Assembly: GCA_005784505.1 (NCBI GenBank)
Contig: VCAZ01000019.1
Coordinates: 2,141,001 to 2,205,000 of the forward strand
DNA: 64,000 nucleotides
DNA from: Bagarius yarrelli
Taxonomy: Eukaryota; Chordata; Actinopteri; Siluriformes; Sisoridae
Direction of reading: 5' to 3'
In this document: one piece after another, positions 47,965-58,894 of the stretch
How positions within the stretch are numbered: position 1 is the stretch's first letter
How the letters are laid out: the number at the start of each line of letters is the position of its first letter
Program-made: the position numbers and the translations under genes
The notes under the pieces: model-generated
What the model saw: the letters and a program-made list of their open reading frames with translations, nothing else
What the model was told of the DNA's origin: nothing
The model's database searches: none

Positions 47965-48430
47965 CTTCCCAGCACACCTTTATAAGTCTGTGTTCCCCAA
48001 ACTGTTATAGGAAAGTTGTAAGAAAGCACACAGTTTACTCCAGATTGCACAATGAGCTGGGAAATGGAGGGAAGTGGAAGCTTATTGGTCAGAAGTCCAC
48101 CATGCTACCACCGCTGACCTCCTATGTAAGACCCTTAACCCTCAACTACTCAGTTGAATAAAAAATTGGATACATGTAAGTCACGCTCAATAAGAGCATT
48201 TGCCATTTGCCAGAAATGTAAATGTAAATGAGTTATGTAAAGATATGGTTTGTGTCAAGACTCGAGTGTTTTGCTTAAAGCCAACTAGATACCTTTGTGA
48301 TGAACTGGAACACTGTCTGCACCCCAGACCTTCTCAGGCAACATTAGTGCCTGAACTATTGTGGCTAAATGAATTCGCCAATCTATGCTTTAAAATCTAG
48401 TAGAAGCATTTTCAGCACTGTGGAGTCGTT
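47965..48430 (+). mobile_element. Tc1/mariner-like relic with a family-A SINE inside
   Basis: 47965-48068 (CTGTGTTCCCCAAACTGTTA) and 48231-48430 belong to the Tc1-like family. The latter includes TGATGAACTGGAACACTGTC, GCCTGAACTATTGTGGCTAA and CTTTAAAATCTAGTAGAAGC. Between them a diverged SINE A spans 48069-48230. Confidence 0.6.
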
Positions 48431-48445
48431 TATATAGAAGGAAGA

Positions 48446-48757
48446 GGCTAGCACTGTTGCCTCACAGCAAGAAGGTTCCAGGTTCGTATCCCCAGCAGGA
48501 GTGTGGACTTTGCATGTTCTCCCTGTGTTTTACTCTGGGTTCTACGGTTTCCTTTCACAGTCCAAAAACATGTATGTTAGGTTGATTGGTGATTCTAAAT
48601 TGCCTAAAGGAGTGACTGTGGGTGTGTATGTGGCCCTGTAATAAGCTGACGAGCTGTCCAGGGTGACTTCTACCTTTTAACCAATGAGAGCTGGGATATC
48701 CCCGTGACCCTGAGTAGGAATAAGTGGGTATAGAAGATGAATGATTGGATGAATGTT
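48446..48757 (+). mobile_element. tRNA-like interspersed repeat, family B (plus orientation)
   Basis: GGCTAGCACTGTTGCCTCAC, CAGGTTCGTATCCCCAGCAG, CTTTGCATGTTCTCCCTGTG, ATTGGTGATTCTAAATTGCC, and the tail GGGTATAGAAGATGAATGA. The only family-B copy on the plus strand. Confidence 0.82.
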
Positions 48758-48869
48758 TAAAAACCCACATGAATGTGATGTTCAGGTGCTTTGGGGATTT
48801 TTCTATTCAGTCACGATAGTATAAGTAAGTTTAGGCATTGATTTTGGGTGCAGTGAGTTCAGGGCGCTT

Positions 48870-49059
48870 ACCTTTACATTATTTGGCAGACGTTCTTAAC
48901 CAGAGTGACTTGCATTTATGTCTTTTATACAACTGACCAAATAGGGGTTAAGGGCCTTGCTCAGGGGCCCAGCAGTGACAACATGGCAGTACTGGGAATC
49001 GAACACCGATCATTCAATTGACAAAATAACATCTTAACCACTGGGCTACCACTTCCCAC
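48870..49059 (-). mobile_element. tRNA-headed SINE, family A
   Basis: On the minus strand: GGGAAGTGGTAGCCCAGTGG (A-box), GTGTTCGATTCCCAGTACTG (B-box), GGGCCCCTGAGCAAGGCCC, AAGTCACTCTGGTTAAGAAC. Confidence 0.85.
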
Positions 49060-49184
49060 ACTTGACAAACTATGTCTTCATACAACTCACAACTTTTGTG
49101 ACCAACAATGATTGGTGCAATTGATTTTCACAACAATGAAAGTAACCTCAAGGAAAAAAAACAAATGGATTTGGATAATTTCAG

Positions 49185-49265
49185 ATCAGTTTCAGGCCTT
49201 CGTATGTGGAAATAAAAGGGATATAAATCTGAGGTATAAATCTGATATGTAAGCAAATGCTCGGT
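49185..49265 (+). mobile_element. fragment of dispersed repeat, family E
   Basis: TTTCAGATCAGTTTCAGGCC and GTATGTGGAAATAAAAGGGA match 57820-57900 (TTTCAGATCGGATTTAGGTC, TATGTGGAAATAAATGAG). The family class is unknown to me. Confidence 0.5.
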
Positions 49266-49329
49266 TTCATATGGTAACCCTTATTTCCTGATGGAGCGAT
49301 TGTAGATGTTTTGCTCTGGGGGGTCATCA

Positions 49330-49520
49330 TTTAGCTCCTCGGGACAGAACAATGAGCAGAATTGCGGCTGGGTTATTTATACCCGGAAGTCTGGGGCGTG
49401 ATTGGCTGCGATTCTGCTTGTCTAATTCATTTGCCTTTTGCGAAACAAACCAGAGGTACATCAAGCTTCCAAACATGACCCCTAGAGTCGTCACTTGACA
49501 CAACGTTTCCATTCCTACCA
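49330..49520. promoter_or_regulatory. candidate conserved noncoding element
   Basis: CTCCTCGGGACAGAACAATG, GGGTTATTTATACCCGGAAG, GGCGTGATTGGCTGCGATTC and GTCTAATTCATTTGCC. It is GC-balanced and unique. Contains an ACAATG (Sox-type) site and an ATTGG box. Inference only. Confidence 0.38.
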
Positions 49521-50468
49521 TACATAACCGAGAAGTTTCTGATTGTTAAAATGCTCGGCTGTTGGTAGTCCCCACAGGTTGCCCTATTGCCCTAAGGAAA
49601 TGATGTAATGCCACAACATACAAAGACTTTCTAGACAACAGCATGTTACGTTTATGTAAACAGTTTGGATAAAACACATTCATAAGGGTGTGTCGGTACA
49701 TACTTATTTAATTCAGGATTGTCAGGCTGTGTTGATGCAGGTTTGTGTATTTTTAATACAAACGGGAAAATGTTAACGTTTTATTTCTGAGTTTATATAG
49801 TTTATACGCATTACATAGGCAAAGGAGCTATTCAAACTGCTTACATGCATAACATGCACATTTGTTGCATAATAGACAGACAGATGGATAGACAGATGAG
49901 TTAATGAACAATATGTGCATTATAAATAAAGTATATTATAGAGAGAAAAATGTAACAGAATGTACCGAGTGAAGATTGATGGACGGGGGTTCTGGTGTGG
50001 ATGGTTCTGTATCTCCTCCAGGTTGAACAGTGTGTGACTTGGGTGGGAGGACACTTTTGTGCAGACATCTCGGGTGGTAAAGAGACTCATTAGCAGGTGG
50101 TCGACAACCAGTGTCACAACCATCTTAAAAGATTTAAAAGGTTTGATAAACCGGACCGAGTATTAAACACAACGCAAGCTGCAATTTACCTGTGCCTTTT
50201 TATTAGATAACATCTACAACATTTTGATGGACTACACATACTGTTTAATTCTAAAAGATGCTATTTATCCCTAATTATAAAAGTGTCTGATTTTTTTTTA
50301 ATCAATCTTAATTTTTACCGGCTTTAATAGATGATTTATTTATCTGGTCCTTATTTTAAGAAAATCTTAGCAAGCTCCTAATCCAATTATCTTAAAATAG
50401 CATATTTGTATCTTTAACTTCTAAAAAAAAATCTGCTACATCCGGAATCCTTCCTGTAACCATGTACA

Positions 50469-50500
<32 letters not shown>

Positions 50501-50639
50501 CTATGTGTGTCTGTGTGTGAGAAAAAGAAAGAGAAAAAGCAATGAGAGAGAGAGATAAGCAAGTCAGATCTGAGCGCAGTAGTAAAATCAGACAAGCACT
50601 GATCCATATCGCTGCTTTGAAGCATATGGCTGCGTCTCC

Positions 50640-50950
50640 TCCTTCAATGTTACATGCCATCCATCACTAGAGAGAGAGGGATAAAGAGAAAGGGAAGGAG
50701 AAATATGATGGTAAAGGAAGGAAAAGGAAAGAAAAAATAAAAGGAAGGGAGGGGAAGACGAGACATGTGCGATGCTGGAAAACCTACAGTGACGACAGAG
50801 GTCGATGAGGAAGGATAGAGGAAGGAAAGTGATAAAGAGAGAGAGAGAGCGAGAGAGAGAGAGAGGAGAGAGAAAGAAAGAGAGAGAGAAATAAAAATAA
50901 GCAGAAAAAATATAGAGCGAAAACAAGAAAGGAAAGGGACAAGGGTTACA

Positions 50951-51010
<60 letters not shown>

Positions 51011-51076
51011 AAGAGATACAGGTTCACCTTGGTGTATGGCATCTAGATTATTTCTAGTACAATCGAAGCCACATTT

Positions 51077-51117
<41 letters not shown>
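50640..51117. repeat. GA-rich block, left of LINE (duplicated at 55955-56592)
   Basis: GA arrays surround two non-simple segments. Segment A is at 50760-50840 (GAGACATGTGCGATGCTGG, GTCGATGAGGAAGGATAGAG). Segment B is at 51007-51082 (GAGATACAGGTTCACCTTGG, GAAGCCACATTTATAAGAG). Both recur right of the LINE in the same order and orientation. Confidence 0.85.
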
Positions 51118-51119
<2 letters not shown>

Positions 51120-51643
51120 CCGACCAAACAAACAAACAAACAAACAAACAAAAACATTAATCTATACTGGTTTATCTTTACATCGAAGCTATTTAAATTT
51201 GTAAATTCAATTTCTTTCGCTTAAATGAAACCCACCATCTATTTCTATGTGGAACATTTAGGGCATCCCATCCACACTATTCGGCTGCAAAATTAACACC
51301 CACGGTTACAGAATACAGAAAATACTGTCATTAGAATCCTTCAGGAAACCTGGGTAAGATCACTCACTCACTGCCCCCCTAACTATAGAGAATTAATCGT
51401 ACCATCCACTCGGGCGGAATCATCATTTGGTTTAAATCAGAAACTATCAGAATTCATTAAACCACAAAAAGTAAGTAATTCACACATTTGGATACAATTA
51501 AAAAAGAAATTTTGAAACACTTTAAATGATATTCTTATGTACAGTCTACATCCCCTAGTGGACTCCCCGGATTACGACGAGGAGACTCTTTCCCCAGGCT
51601 CCACACTCAGATCTGCAGCTTCCAGGCCCAGGGAAGTGTACTG

Positions 51644-51994
51644 ATTTGTGGAGACCTGAACACCTGCACTGGTTCTCTCCCAGACTTTAACACAGAACAC
51701 GGAAACAATTTCATATTCGGACAAAATTACCCAAGAAATCCAACTCCCTCGCCAGAACTTTGATTTGCAGGTTAACAAAAAACGGAGAGGACCTGCTGCA
51801 GCTCTGTTAAAGCCTGGAGTCTGACATTATCAATGTGAGGAACACCAGGAGACTCTTTGGGGAAGGTACACATATCTGTTCACCCTCTTAGCACCAGCCA
51901 CAGTCGATTATATGATAACAGATTCAGGGACCCTTCTGTTGTCGGCGCCTTCCTGTTAAAACCACTAACCTCTCTGTCTGATCACAGCCCAATT
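51644..51994 (+). pseudogene. LINE ORF2 endonuclease domain, broken
   Basis: Frame-shifting between readings gives the conserved APE-type endonuclease motifs GDLN (metal/active-site region) and SDHSPI (catalytic His motif). Several stops and frameshifts lie between them. Confidence 0.8.
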
Positions 51995-52184
51995 ACTGTG
52001 TTCATTAAAAGGACAGAAACTAAACTTACTACACACACAGTCCAGTAAGCTGTATAACATCCAGAGAGCATACAGATGGGCCCAAAACAGTACTGAAGAG
52101 TTCCAGAAAGCAATCAAGAGCCAAGAAATCCAAACTCTATTGGACACCTTTCTGGATACATCACATCCCCACAGTAAGAAGGCA

Positions 52185-52430
52185 TAATAATTCAACTTCA
52201 TTGTTGCGGGGTACGTGTACAGAGCCAATGAATGCAGTTGTTTTTCGCATATCCCATCTTAGTAAGTTGGGGGTCAGAGCGCAGGGTCAGCTATGATACA
52301 GCGCCCCTGGAGCAGAAAGGGTTAAGGGTCTTGCTCAAGGACCCAACAGTGGTTGGCTTGAACCCAGGTGTTTCTGGTTCAGTTTCAAATCAGTAACTCA
52401 GCACCTTAACCATTTGAGCCACCACTCTGG
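52185..52430 (+). mobile_element. family-D repeat inserted in the LINE
   Basis: The LINE reading stops at the HPHS stretch and resumes at about 52437 (HFKSVYTPN). Between is a segment starting ATTCAACTTCATTGTTGCGG and containing AAGGGTCTTGCTCAAGGACC and GAACCCAGGTGTTTCTGG. Its head recurs at 17131. A target duplication was not evident. Confidence 0.6.
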
Positions 52431-52436
52431 ACCAAT

Positions 52437-52846
52437 CACTTTAAATCCGTTTACACACCAAACACAAACTACAAAACTAAACAAAACACCAGCACTGAAA
52501 AAACTAAACACACTAGAATTGGTTATAAAAGACTCCCAGAATCCCTTGGAACTCTCAATGAAATTACACACCTCAAAGCCAAAAAAGCGACTGGACCGGA
52601 CGGCATCATGAACGAAATGATTAAGTCCTCAAGTCCACCATTCCAATTAGCAATTCTTGAATTATTTAATATGATACTGAGTGTAGGGTATTTCCCAGAC
52701 ACCCGGACACAAGGTCTTATAACACCCATTATTAAAAGCAGAGATAAATTTGACCCTAATAACTACAGAGGCATCTGTGTGTGTAATCTGGGGAAGGTTC
52801 TATGTAGCATTATTAATTCCAGACTTTCTTATGGAACACAATGTTG
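52437..52846 (+). pseudogene. LINE ORF2 reverse transcriptase, N-terminal part
   Basis: It contains KKATGPDGIMNEMIKS, LFNMILSVGYFPD, GLITPIIKS and FDPNNYRGICV, the fingers region of jockey/L2-like RTs. The reading runs almost open to IINSRL and EHNV, and then turns into the tandem array. The YADD catalytic box is absent. Confidence 0.88.
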
Positions 52847-54775
52847 AAAAACCTACTGGAAAACACCCTGACCCCAAGAAGAGTACCAGTACAAAACCCC
52901 CAGAGCTACCAGTACAAAACCCTAAAACACCCTGACCCCCAGAGCTACCAGTACCAAAACCCCCGAGCACCAGTAAAAACCCTAACAACACCCTGACCCC
53001 CAGAGCTACCAGTACACAAACCCTAAACAACACTGACCCCCAGACGCTACAAGTACATAAACACGTACAACCAAAAAAACAGTGACCCCTAGAGCTACCA
53101 GGACAAAACCCTAAAAACACCCTGACCCCAGAGCTACCAGTACAAAACTCCCAGAGCTACCCCAAGTACCTACAACACCTAAAAAACCCTAACCCCCTTG
53201 ACCGTGACCCCCAGAGCTACCAGTACAAAACCCTAAAACACCCTGACCCCCAGAGCTTACCAGTACAAAAAACCCCCAGAGTACCAGTACACCTAAACCC
53301 TTAGGAAAGACACCCTAAAAACCCCCAGAGCTACACACACAAAACCTAAAACACCCTGAACCCCCAGAGCTACAGTACAAAACCCCCATAAAAAAAGTAC
53401 ACCACTGGACCCCAGAGCTACCAGTACACAAAACCCTAAAACAACCCTGACCCCAGAGCTACCAGTACAAAACCCTAAAACACCCTGACCCCCAGAGCTA
53501 CCAGTTACAAAACCCTAAAACACCCTGACCCCAGAGCTACCAGTACAAAACCCTAAAAACACATGACCCTAAGAGCTACCAGACAAAAACCTAAAACACC
53601 CCGACCCCCAGAGGCTACCAGTACAAAACCTAAAACACACTGACCCCCAGAGCTACCAGTACACAAGACCCCAAAAACACCCTGACCCCCAGAGCTAACC
53701 CAGTCAAACCCCCTAAAACACCTGGACCCCAGAGCTACCAGTACAAAACCCCCAACTACCAGTTACAAAAACCCCACACCTGACCCCAGAGCTACCAGCA
53801 CAAAAACCCTAAAAACCATCTGACCCCCAGAGCTACCAGACCCCCAGACTACAAAAAAAACCCCTAATTAAAACACCCCTGACCCCCAGAGCTACCAGTA
53901 CCAAAAAAACCACCCAGACTGACCCGAAGATACCAGTACAAACCCTAAAACACCCTGACCCCAAGAGCTACCAGTACAAAACCCTAAAACCACCACTGAC
54001 CCCCTACCAGCTACCAGTACCCTAAAACCCTAAAACACCCTGACAGAGCTACCCGTACAAACCCTAAAACACCATGACCCCCAGAGCTACCAGTACAAAC
54101 CCTAAAAACCCCCTAAAACCCCCTGACCCCCAGAGATACTACCAGTACAAAACCCCCAGCCCCCAGACCCAGTACAGTACAAAAACCCTAAAACAAAAAC
54201 CCTAACCCCCAGAGCTACCAGTACAAAACCCTAAAACACCCTGACCCCCAGAGCTACCAGTACAAAACCCTAAAACACACTGACCCCCAGAGCTACCAGT
54301 ACAAAAACCTGACCCCCAGAGCTACCAGTACAAAACCCCAACCCCCAGAGCTACCAGTACACAACCCTAAAAATACCCTGACCCCCAGGGCTACCAGTAC
54401 AAAACCCTACAACACACTAACCCCTAGAGCTACCAGTACAAAACCCAACAACACAGTGACGCCTAGAGCTAGCCAAAACCTAACAGACCCCCATACAAAA
54501 AACCCTAAAACACCCTGACCCCAGAGCTACCAGTACAAAAACCCCCAGGGCTACCAGTACCAAAAAACCTTAAAAACACCCTGACCCCCAGAGCTACCAG
54601 TACAAACCCTAAAACACCCTGACCCCCAGAGCTACCAGTACAAAACCCTAAAACACACTGACCCCCAGAGCTACCAGTACAAAACCCTAAAACACACTGA
54701 CCCCCAGAGCTACCAGTACAAAACCCTAAAACACACCCCCAGAGGTGTACCCAGAGAGCTACCAGTACCAAAAAA
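52847..54775. repeat. 39-bp (13-codon) minisatellite inside the LINE, about 45-50 units
   Basis: The core unit is CCTGACCCCCAGAGCTACCA then GTACAAAACCCTAAAACAC (39 bp). On the plus strand it can be read as PDPQSYQYKTLKH repeats. Many single-base gains and losses occur between about 52950 and 54200; the units near 54240-54330 and 54590-54730 are nearly identical. The minus strand is G-rich with GGGGG, GGG and GGG runs in each unit. Confidence 0.93.
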
Positions 54776-55073
54776 AAACCTGCAGAGCTACCAACAAAAA
54801 ACGAGATGAACAGAGAGAAGAGTCTCCTCACCCAACTGATACTAAATCTCAGCACACTCACACACACTGACACACCTCAACACCGGGAGCAGACACACAC
54901 CAAACAATCAGACCTCATCAAACTATAACACTACAAAAACACAACTACGTCACACACTGGAACACACACACACACACAAGCACAGAGTAAAATGCAGTGC
55001 TATCGGGCTCTAAATCGACAGTACACTGTAGCGGATTACCTGAAAACAGTGACTGACCCCAAACACAGATCCA

Positions 55074-55492
55074 CACTGACACGCTACAGACTCAGCACTC
55101 ACACACTGACTATAGAGAACGGACGCTACACACACACACATACACACACTGACGCGCTACAGACTCAGCACTCACACACTGACTATAGAGACCGGACGCT
55201 AAAAACACACACACACACACTGACACGCTACAGACTCAGCACTCACACACTGACTATAGAGACCGGACGCTACACACACACACACACACACACTGATCTG
55301 TACAGACTCAGCGCTCACACACTGACTATAGAGACCGGACCGCTACACACACCACCACACAACACTGATCTGTACAGACTCAGCGCTCACACACTGACTA
55401 TAGAGACCGGATGCTACACACACACACACACACACACACTGACCTGTACAGACTCAACGCTCACACACTGACTATATAGACCGGACGCTATA
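55074..55492. repeat. 72-bp minisatellite derived from LINE C-terminal coding sequence, six units
   Basis: Units begin near 55074, 55147, 55219, 55293, 55365 and 55439, each CTACAGACTCAGCACTCACA, CACTGACTATAGAGACCGGA then a CA run of variable length. The coding content is YRLSTHTLTIETGRY, which in intact relatives occurs once. Confidence 0.93.
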
Positions 55493-55949
55493 AGGCATCA
55501 TGGCTCCCTATAGATCAGAGAGTGTGTACGCACTGCAACACCAACGCCGTGGAGACACACAGAGCTGCACTTTCTCAATAAGTGTACAAAATATACACAC
55601 CTACGAGAAAAATACTTGAATAAATTTGAATTAATCCACCCCAGTTCATCAACCTACCCCACACTCACAAACTGCCCCTCCTACTGGGGGAAAAGAAGGA
55701 GAGTTGTGTCTTAGCAGGGCAGTACGTCTCCACGTCACACACTGAGGGGCAGTCAGTAACACACACACAGACAGACGCACACACACAGCCCTGTTTGTCC
55801 AATATACCTCTATTTATTTAACTACTGTTTTTTTTGTATATTTTCTGTATATTTTTGTCTTTAATTTGTTTATTTGTTTCTTTGTGCTTTGGCAAAACTG
55901 TAACTGTAAATATGGTCATGCCAATAAAGCCTTTTTTGACTTTGACTTT

Positions 55950-55954
<5 letters not shown>

Positions 55955-56032
<78 letters not shown>

Positions 56033-56216
56033 GAGGGAGAGAGAGAAAAAAGGAGAGAGAGAGAGAGAGAGAGGAGAGGAGAGAGGAGAGAGAAGAGAAG
56101 GAAGAGAAGAGGAAGAAAAAACAAGGAAGGAAAGGAGGGAGAGAGAGAGATGAGACATGTGCAATGCCGGAAGACCTACAGTAAAGACAAAGATTGATGA
56201 GGAAGAATAGAGAAAG

Positions 56217-56254
<38 letters not shown>

Positions 56255-56592
56255 AAGAGAGAAAGACAGGGGAAGAAAAATGATGGAAATAAGCAGGAAA
56301 AGGGAAGATAGAAAACAAGGAGGGGGGGGCCATGTGTGATGCCGGAAGATCTACAGTGAAGACAGGGATCGATAAGGAAGGATAGAGGAAGGGAATGAAA
56401 AAGAAAGAGAGAAAGAGAGAGAGAGGGAGGGAGAAAGAGATACAGGTTCACCATTGTGACATCTACATTATTCCTGGTAATGCAAAGCCACATTTGTACA
56501 AGAGAGAGAGAGAGAGAGAGAGGGAGGGAGAGAGAGAGAGAGGGAGAGAGGGGGAGAGAGAGAGGGAGAGGGAGAGAGTGAGCGAGAGAGAA
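55955..56592. repeat. GA-rich block, right of LINE (duplicate of 50640-51117)
   Basis: Segment A occurs twice (56152-56220 and 56330-56398) and segment B once (56430-56503), embedded in GA arrays. A linker with GAAATAAGCAG and AAAACAAGG is shared with the left block (50888-50935). The block starts immediately after the LINE's TTTGAC-type 3' end. Confidence 0.85.
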
Positions 56593-56827
56593 GCTAGGGC
56601 TAAAAGAGGAGTCATGCTAATTAGTGCACGTCGGAAGGCAAACCTGTCTGGGAGGAGGGGTGTTGAGGAGTGTGACATCACCCCCCCATCTCTCTTTCGG
56701 TTTTATTTCTCTCGCTCCTATTTTTTCCAGTCTGGGATAAGACAGAGGTGCTAGACTGGGCCTCGTCTTCTGTTTGTGTGTGAGAAACATCGAGTGTGTG
56801 GAAATGAAAGAGAGAGAGGAATCGAAC

Positions 56828-56829
<2 letters not shown>

Positions 56830-56868
<39 letters not shown>

Positions 56869-56989
56869 GCATCACAGTCTGTTTGGGAGAAACTCTGCCC
56901 TTGTTAGTGGTCATTACTGACTGATTGAGTGTTTGCTGTTTGGATCTGAACACCATGTGACCTGTGTTTATTTTATGCAATGTGTGAAT

Positions 56990-57038
<49 letters not shown>
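56830..57038. repeat. facing (CA)n and (TG)n arrays
   Basis: (CA)19 lies at 56830-56867 and (TG)n at 56994-57038, with 126 bp of unique sequence between. Confidence 0.92.
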
Positions 57039-57041
<3 letters not shown>

Positions 57042-57164
57042 TGCATGTTTTATTTAAAATAGTAGCCATATCTGATCAACATTTAATTCCGCTGTCAATA
57101 TATAACCATTGTGTGTGTGTGTGTATGTGTGTGTCACACACATAACGATTCGCTAGTGTGTTAT

Positions 57165-57460
57165 TGTTTACCTACACCGCAAAGAAGGAAGGAGCTCCCA
57201 GGTTAAAAGCGAAAGGCATCTGCTAATTCAGGCGCGAAGAAGCTAACGAGCTACATTCAAAACACACATGCCCAGTGTCTACAGATGCATCTATGCATGG
57301 CAGCTTTAATTACTCATTAAAAGGAAAATAAATTAATTAACTGATTAGCGAGAATAAACAAACAGATAGCCTGCGCATGACCGTAAGCAGGATCACATGG
57401 TGTGAACGCCAGTCAGTTTCCGTCAGAAACTAGCAGAGGCGCGTAACGTCAGGAGAAATT
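57165..57460. promoter_or_regulatory. candidate conserved noncoding element cluster
   Basis: GGTTAAAAGCGAAAGGCATC, TGCTAATTCAGGCGCGAAGA, CAGCTTTAATTACTCATTAA and GATAGCCTGCGCATGACC. Dense TAATTA-type homeodomain cores occur within unique, partly GC-rich sequence. Inference from composition only. Confidence 0.42.
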
Positions 57461-57714
57461 GCTAATATTATAAGGAACACGTTTGAAGAACATCTCTGTG
57501 TTTGATAAAGATTTCATTTTAGTTCCTTAAACATTAAAATTATAGTAGTTTGAAGAAAATACTTGAAAATATTTGTCAAATAAAAAAAAATACTTCTATG
57601 TGCTAAAACAGGACACTAGCAAATGTGTGCTTGTCTTCCATATTTAAAACATTGTACTGGTGACAATTTTATTATTTGTTATTTTATTATTTTGTTGACT
57701 TTTTTGGCATAATA

Positions 57715-58330
57715 ATGGTGTGGGAAATGTTTTGGCACACATTGTGTCTATTAGGCTGATTTTTTGGCACAGATGGGATGTGACCGACGATCGTATAAGC
57801 ATGAAAAAAGCACATGGATTCTAATATTTTCAGATCGGATTTAGGTCTGATTTATATGTGGAAATAAATGAGATATGAATCGAATGCATGAATTAGCATC
57901 TGCGATAGATCGGATTTTCACCTGTCAATGCGAGTCGAACGTCATTGAATAAGCGACGATGGCGCATGGTGGATGGCGAACTCAGGTGGAGACCAATAGC
58001 AATATTTATATATAACTTAACACAACTGTGTATTTATGTATGTATTTTTTTTTGTTCTCTTAAAATCTGTTTTGTCTGTAAATAAATAAAACAAAATAAT
58101 GCAATGTAAAAAAAAAAAAATTATAACTTGTCGATCAATGCTGCTACATTCGGCCAGAACTCTCCTCTTTTTTTCCCACCCTAAAAGATCATTGTTTTAC
58201 CGGCCATTAAATATTGTGCGGGAATCAAAACACTGAACAATCATTCCGTCTTTGTCCACTGCGTCCATGGATTATCCATTTCCGGTCAGTATGTCTAGTC
58301 ACACATAAGACAAATCTAGACATGCGCCAC
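57715..58330 (+). mobile_element. dispersed-repeat fragments (Tc1-like scrap, then family E)
   Basis: 57718-57765 (GTGTGGGAAATGTTTTGGCA, CACATTGTG) resembles the region after the GGG-rich stretch of the Tc1 transposase seen at 33345. From 57780, family E follows, shared with 49185-49265. The family-E right end is unclear. Confidence 0.45.
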
Positions 58331-58894
58331 TTCCTGTATCTGACCAATAGTAAATATTTATACTAGAGAGAAAGATACAGAGATTTTGACTGTTTCACTG
58401 TGTCCATTCCTTTCAACCGGTTTAAGAAGATTTGCATATTTACATGAAGTAATTATAATAAAAATTATAATAATAATATATACTTTTTCTCTTATAGATA
58501 AAATGCAATTAAAAGATAAACGTTAAAATCCTTTACAGTTTTATTTACCTCATCGCCTGGAAAAAAATAGCGATCGCCTGAAACTTTCTCCCTTTTTAAA
58601 TTTGCACTTAATATTAGTTTTTATCCACCAGCATCAGAAAAGCCAACTGAGAAAGCTGCAATAGTTTTCATTTTGTTTGTTGAAAATCTTCTACTTTCCT
58701 GTATTTTGGTTATTCCCTCCTAAACTTTGAACTTTTCCAATTAATTTTGCATCGAAAACCTAAATAGGTAAGGTGTGAAAATTAAGTATGTAAAATCTAG
58801 TATACATCTTGCTGCAAAAGAATTCTGTTAAACGATTGTGTTTCTTTACCATAGAAGAAGTTTATAGGAATACAACTGTATATATCTGCTTGAA

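Larger units (their letters stand above)
51243..55955 (+). mobile_element. decayed jockey-type non-LTR retrotransposon (LINE), with internal tandem arrays
   Basis: In order: an endonuclease region with ICGDLNTCTG at 51644, TVDYMITDSG at about 51900 and SDHSPI at 51977; a foreign insert at 52185-52430; an RT amino part with GPDGI at about 52593 and FDPNNYRGICV at about 52749; then, instead of the RT palm and thumb, 1.9 kb of 39-bp repeats. Next are a C-terminal part starting MQCYRALNRQYTVADYL at 54992, a second array, a CTHC zinc-binding-like motif near 55530, and a 3' end with AATAAAGCC followed by TTTGACTTTGACTTTG. Frames are broken throughout. Active elements of this type copy themselves by target-primed reverse transcription; this one cannot. 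Confidence 0.85.
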
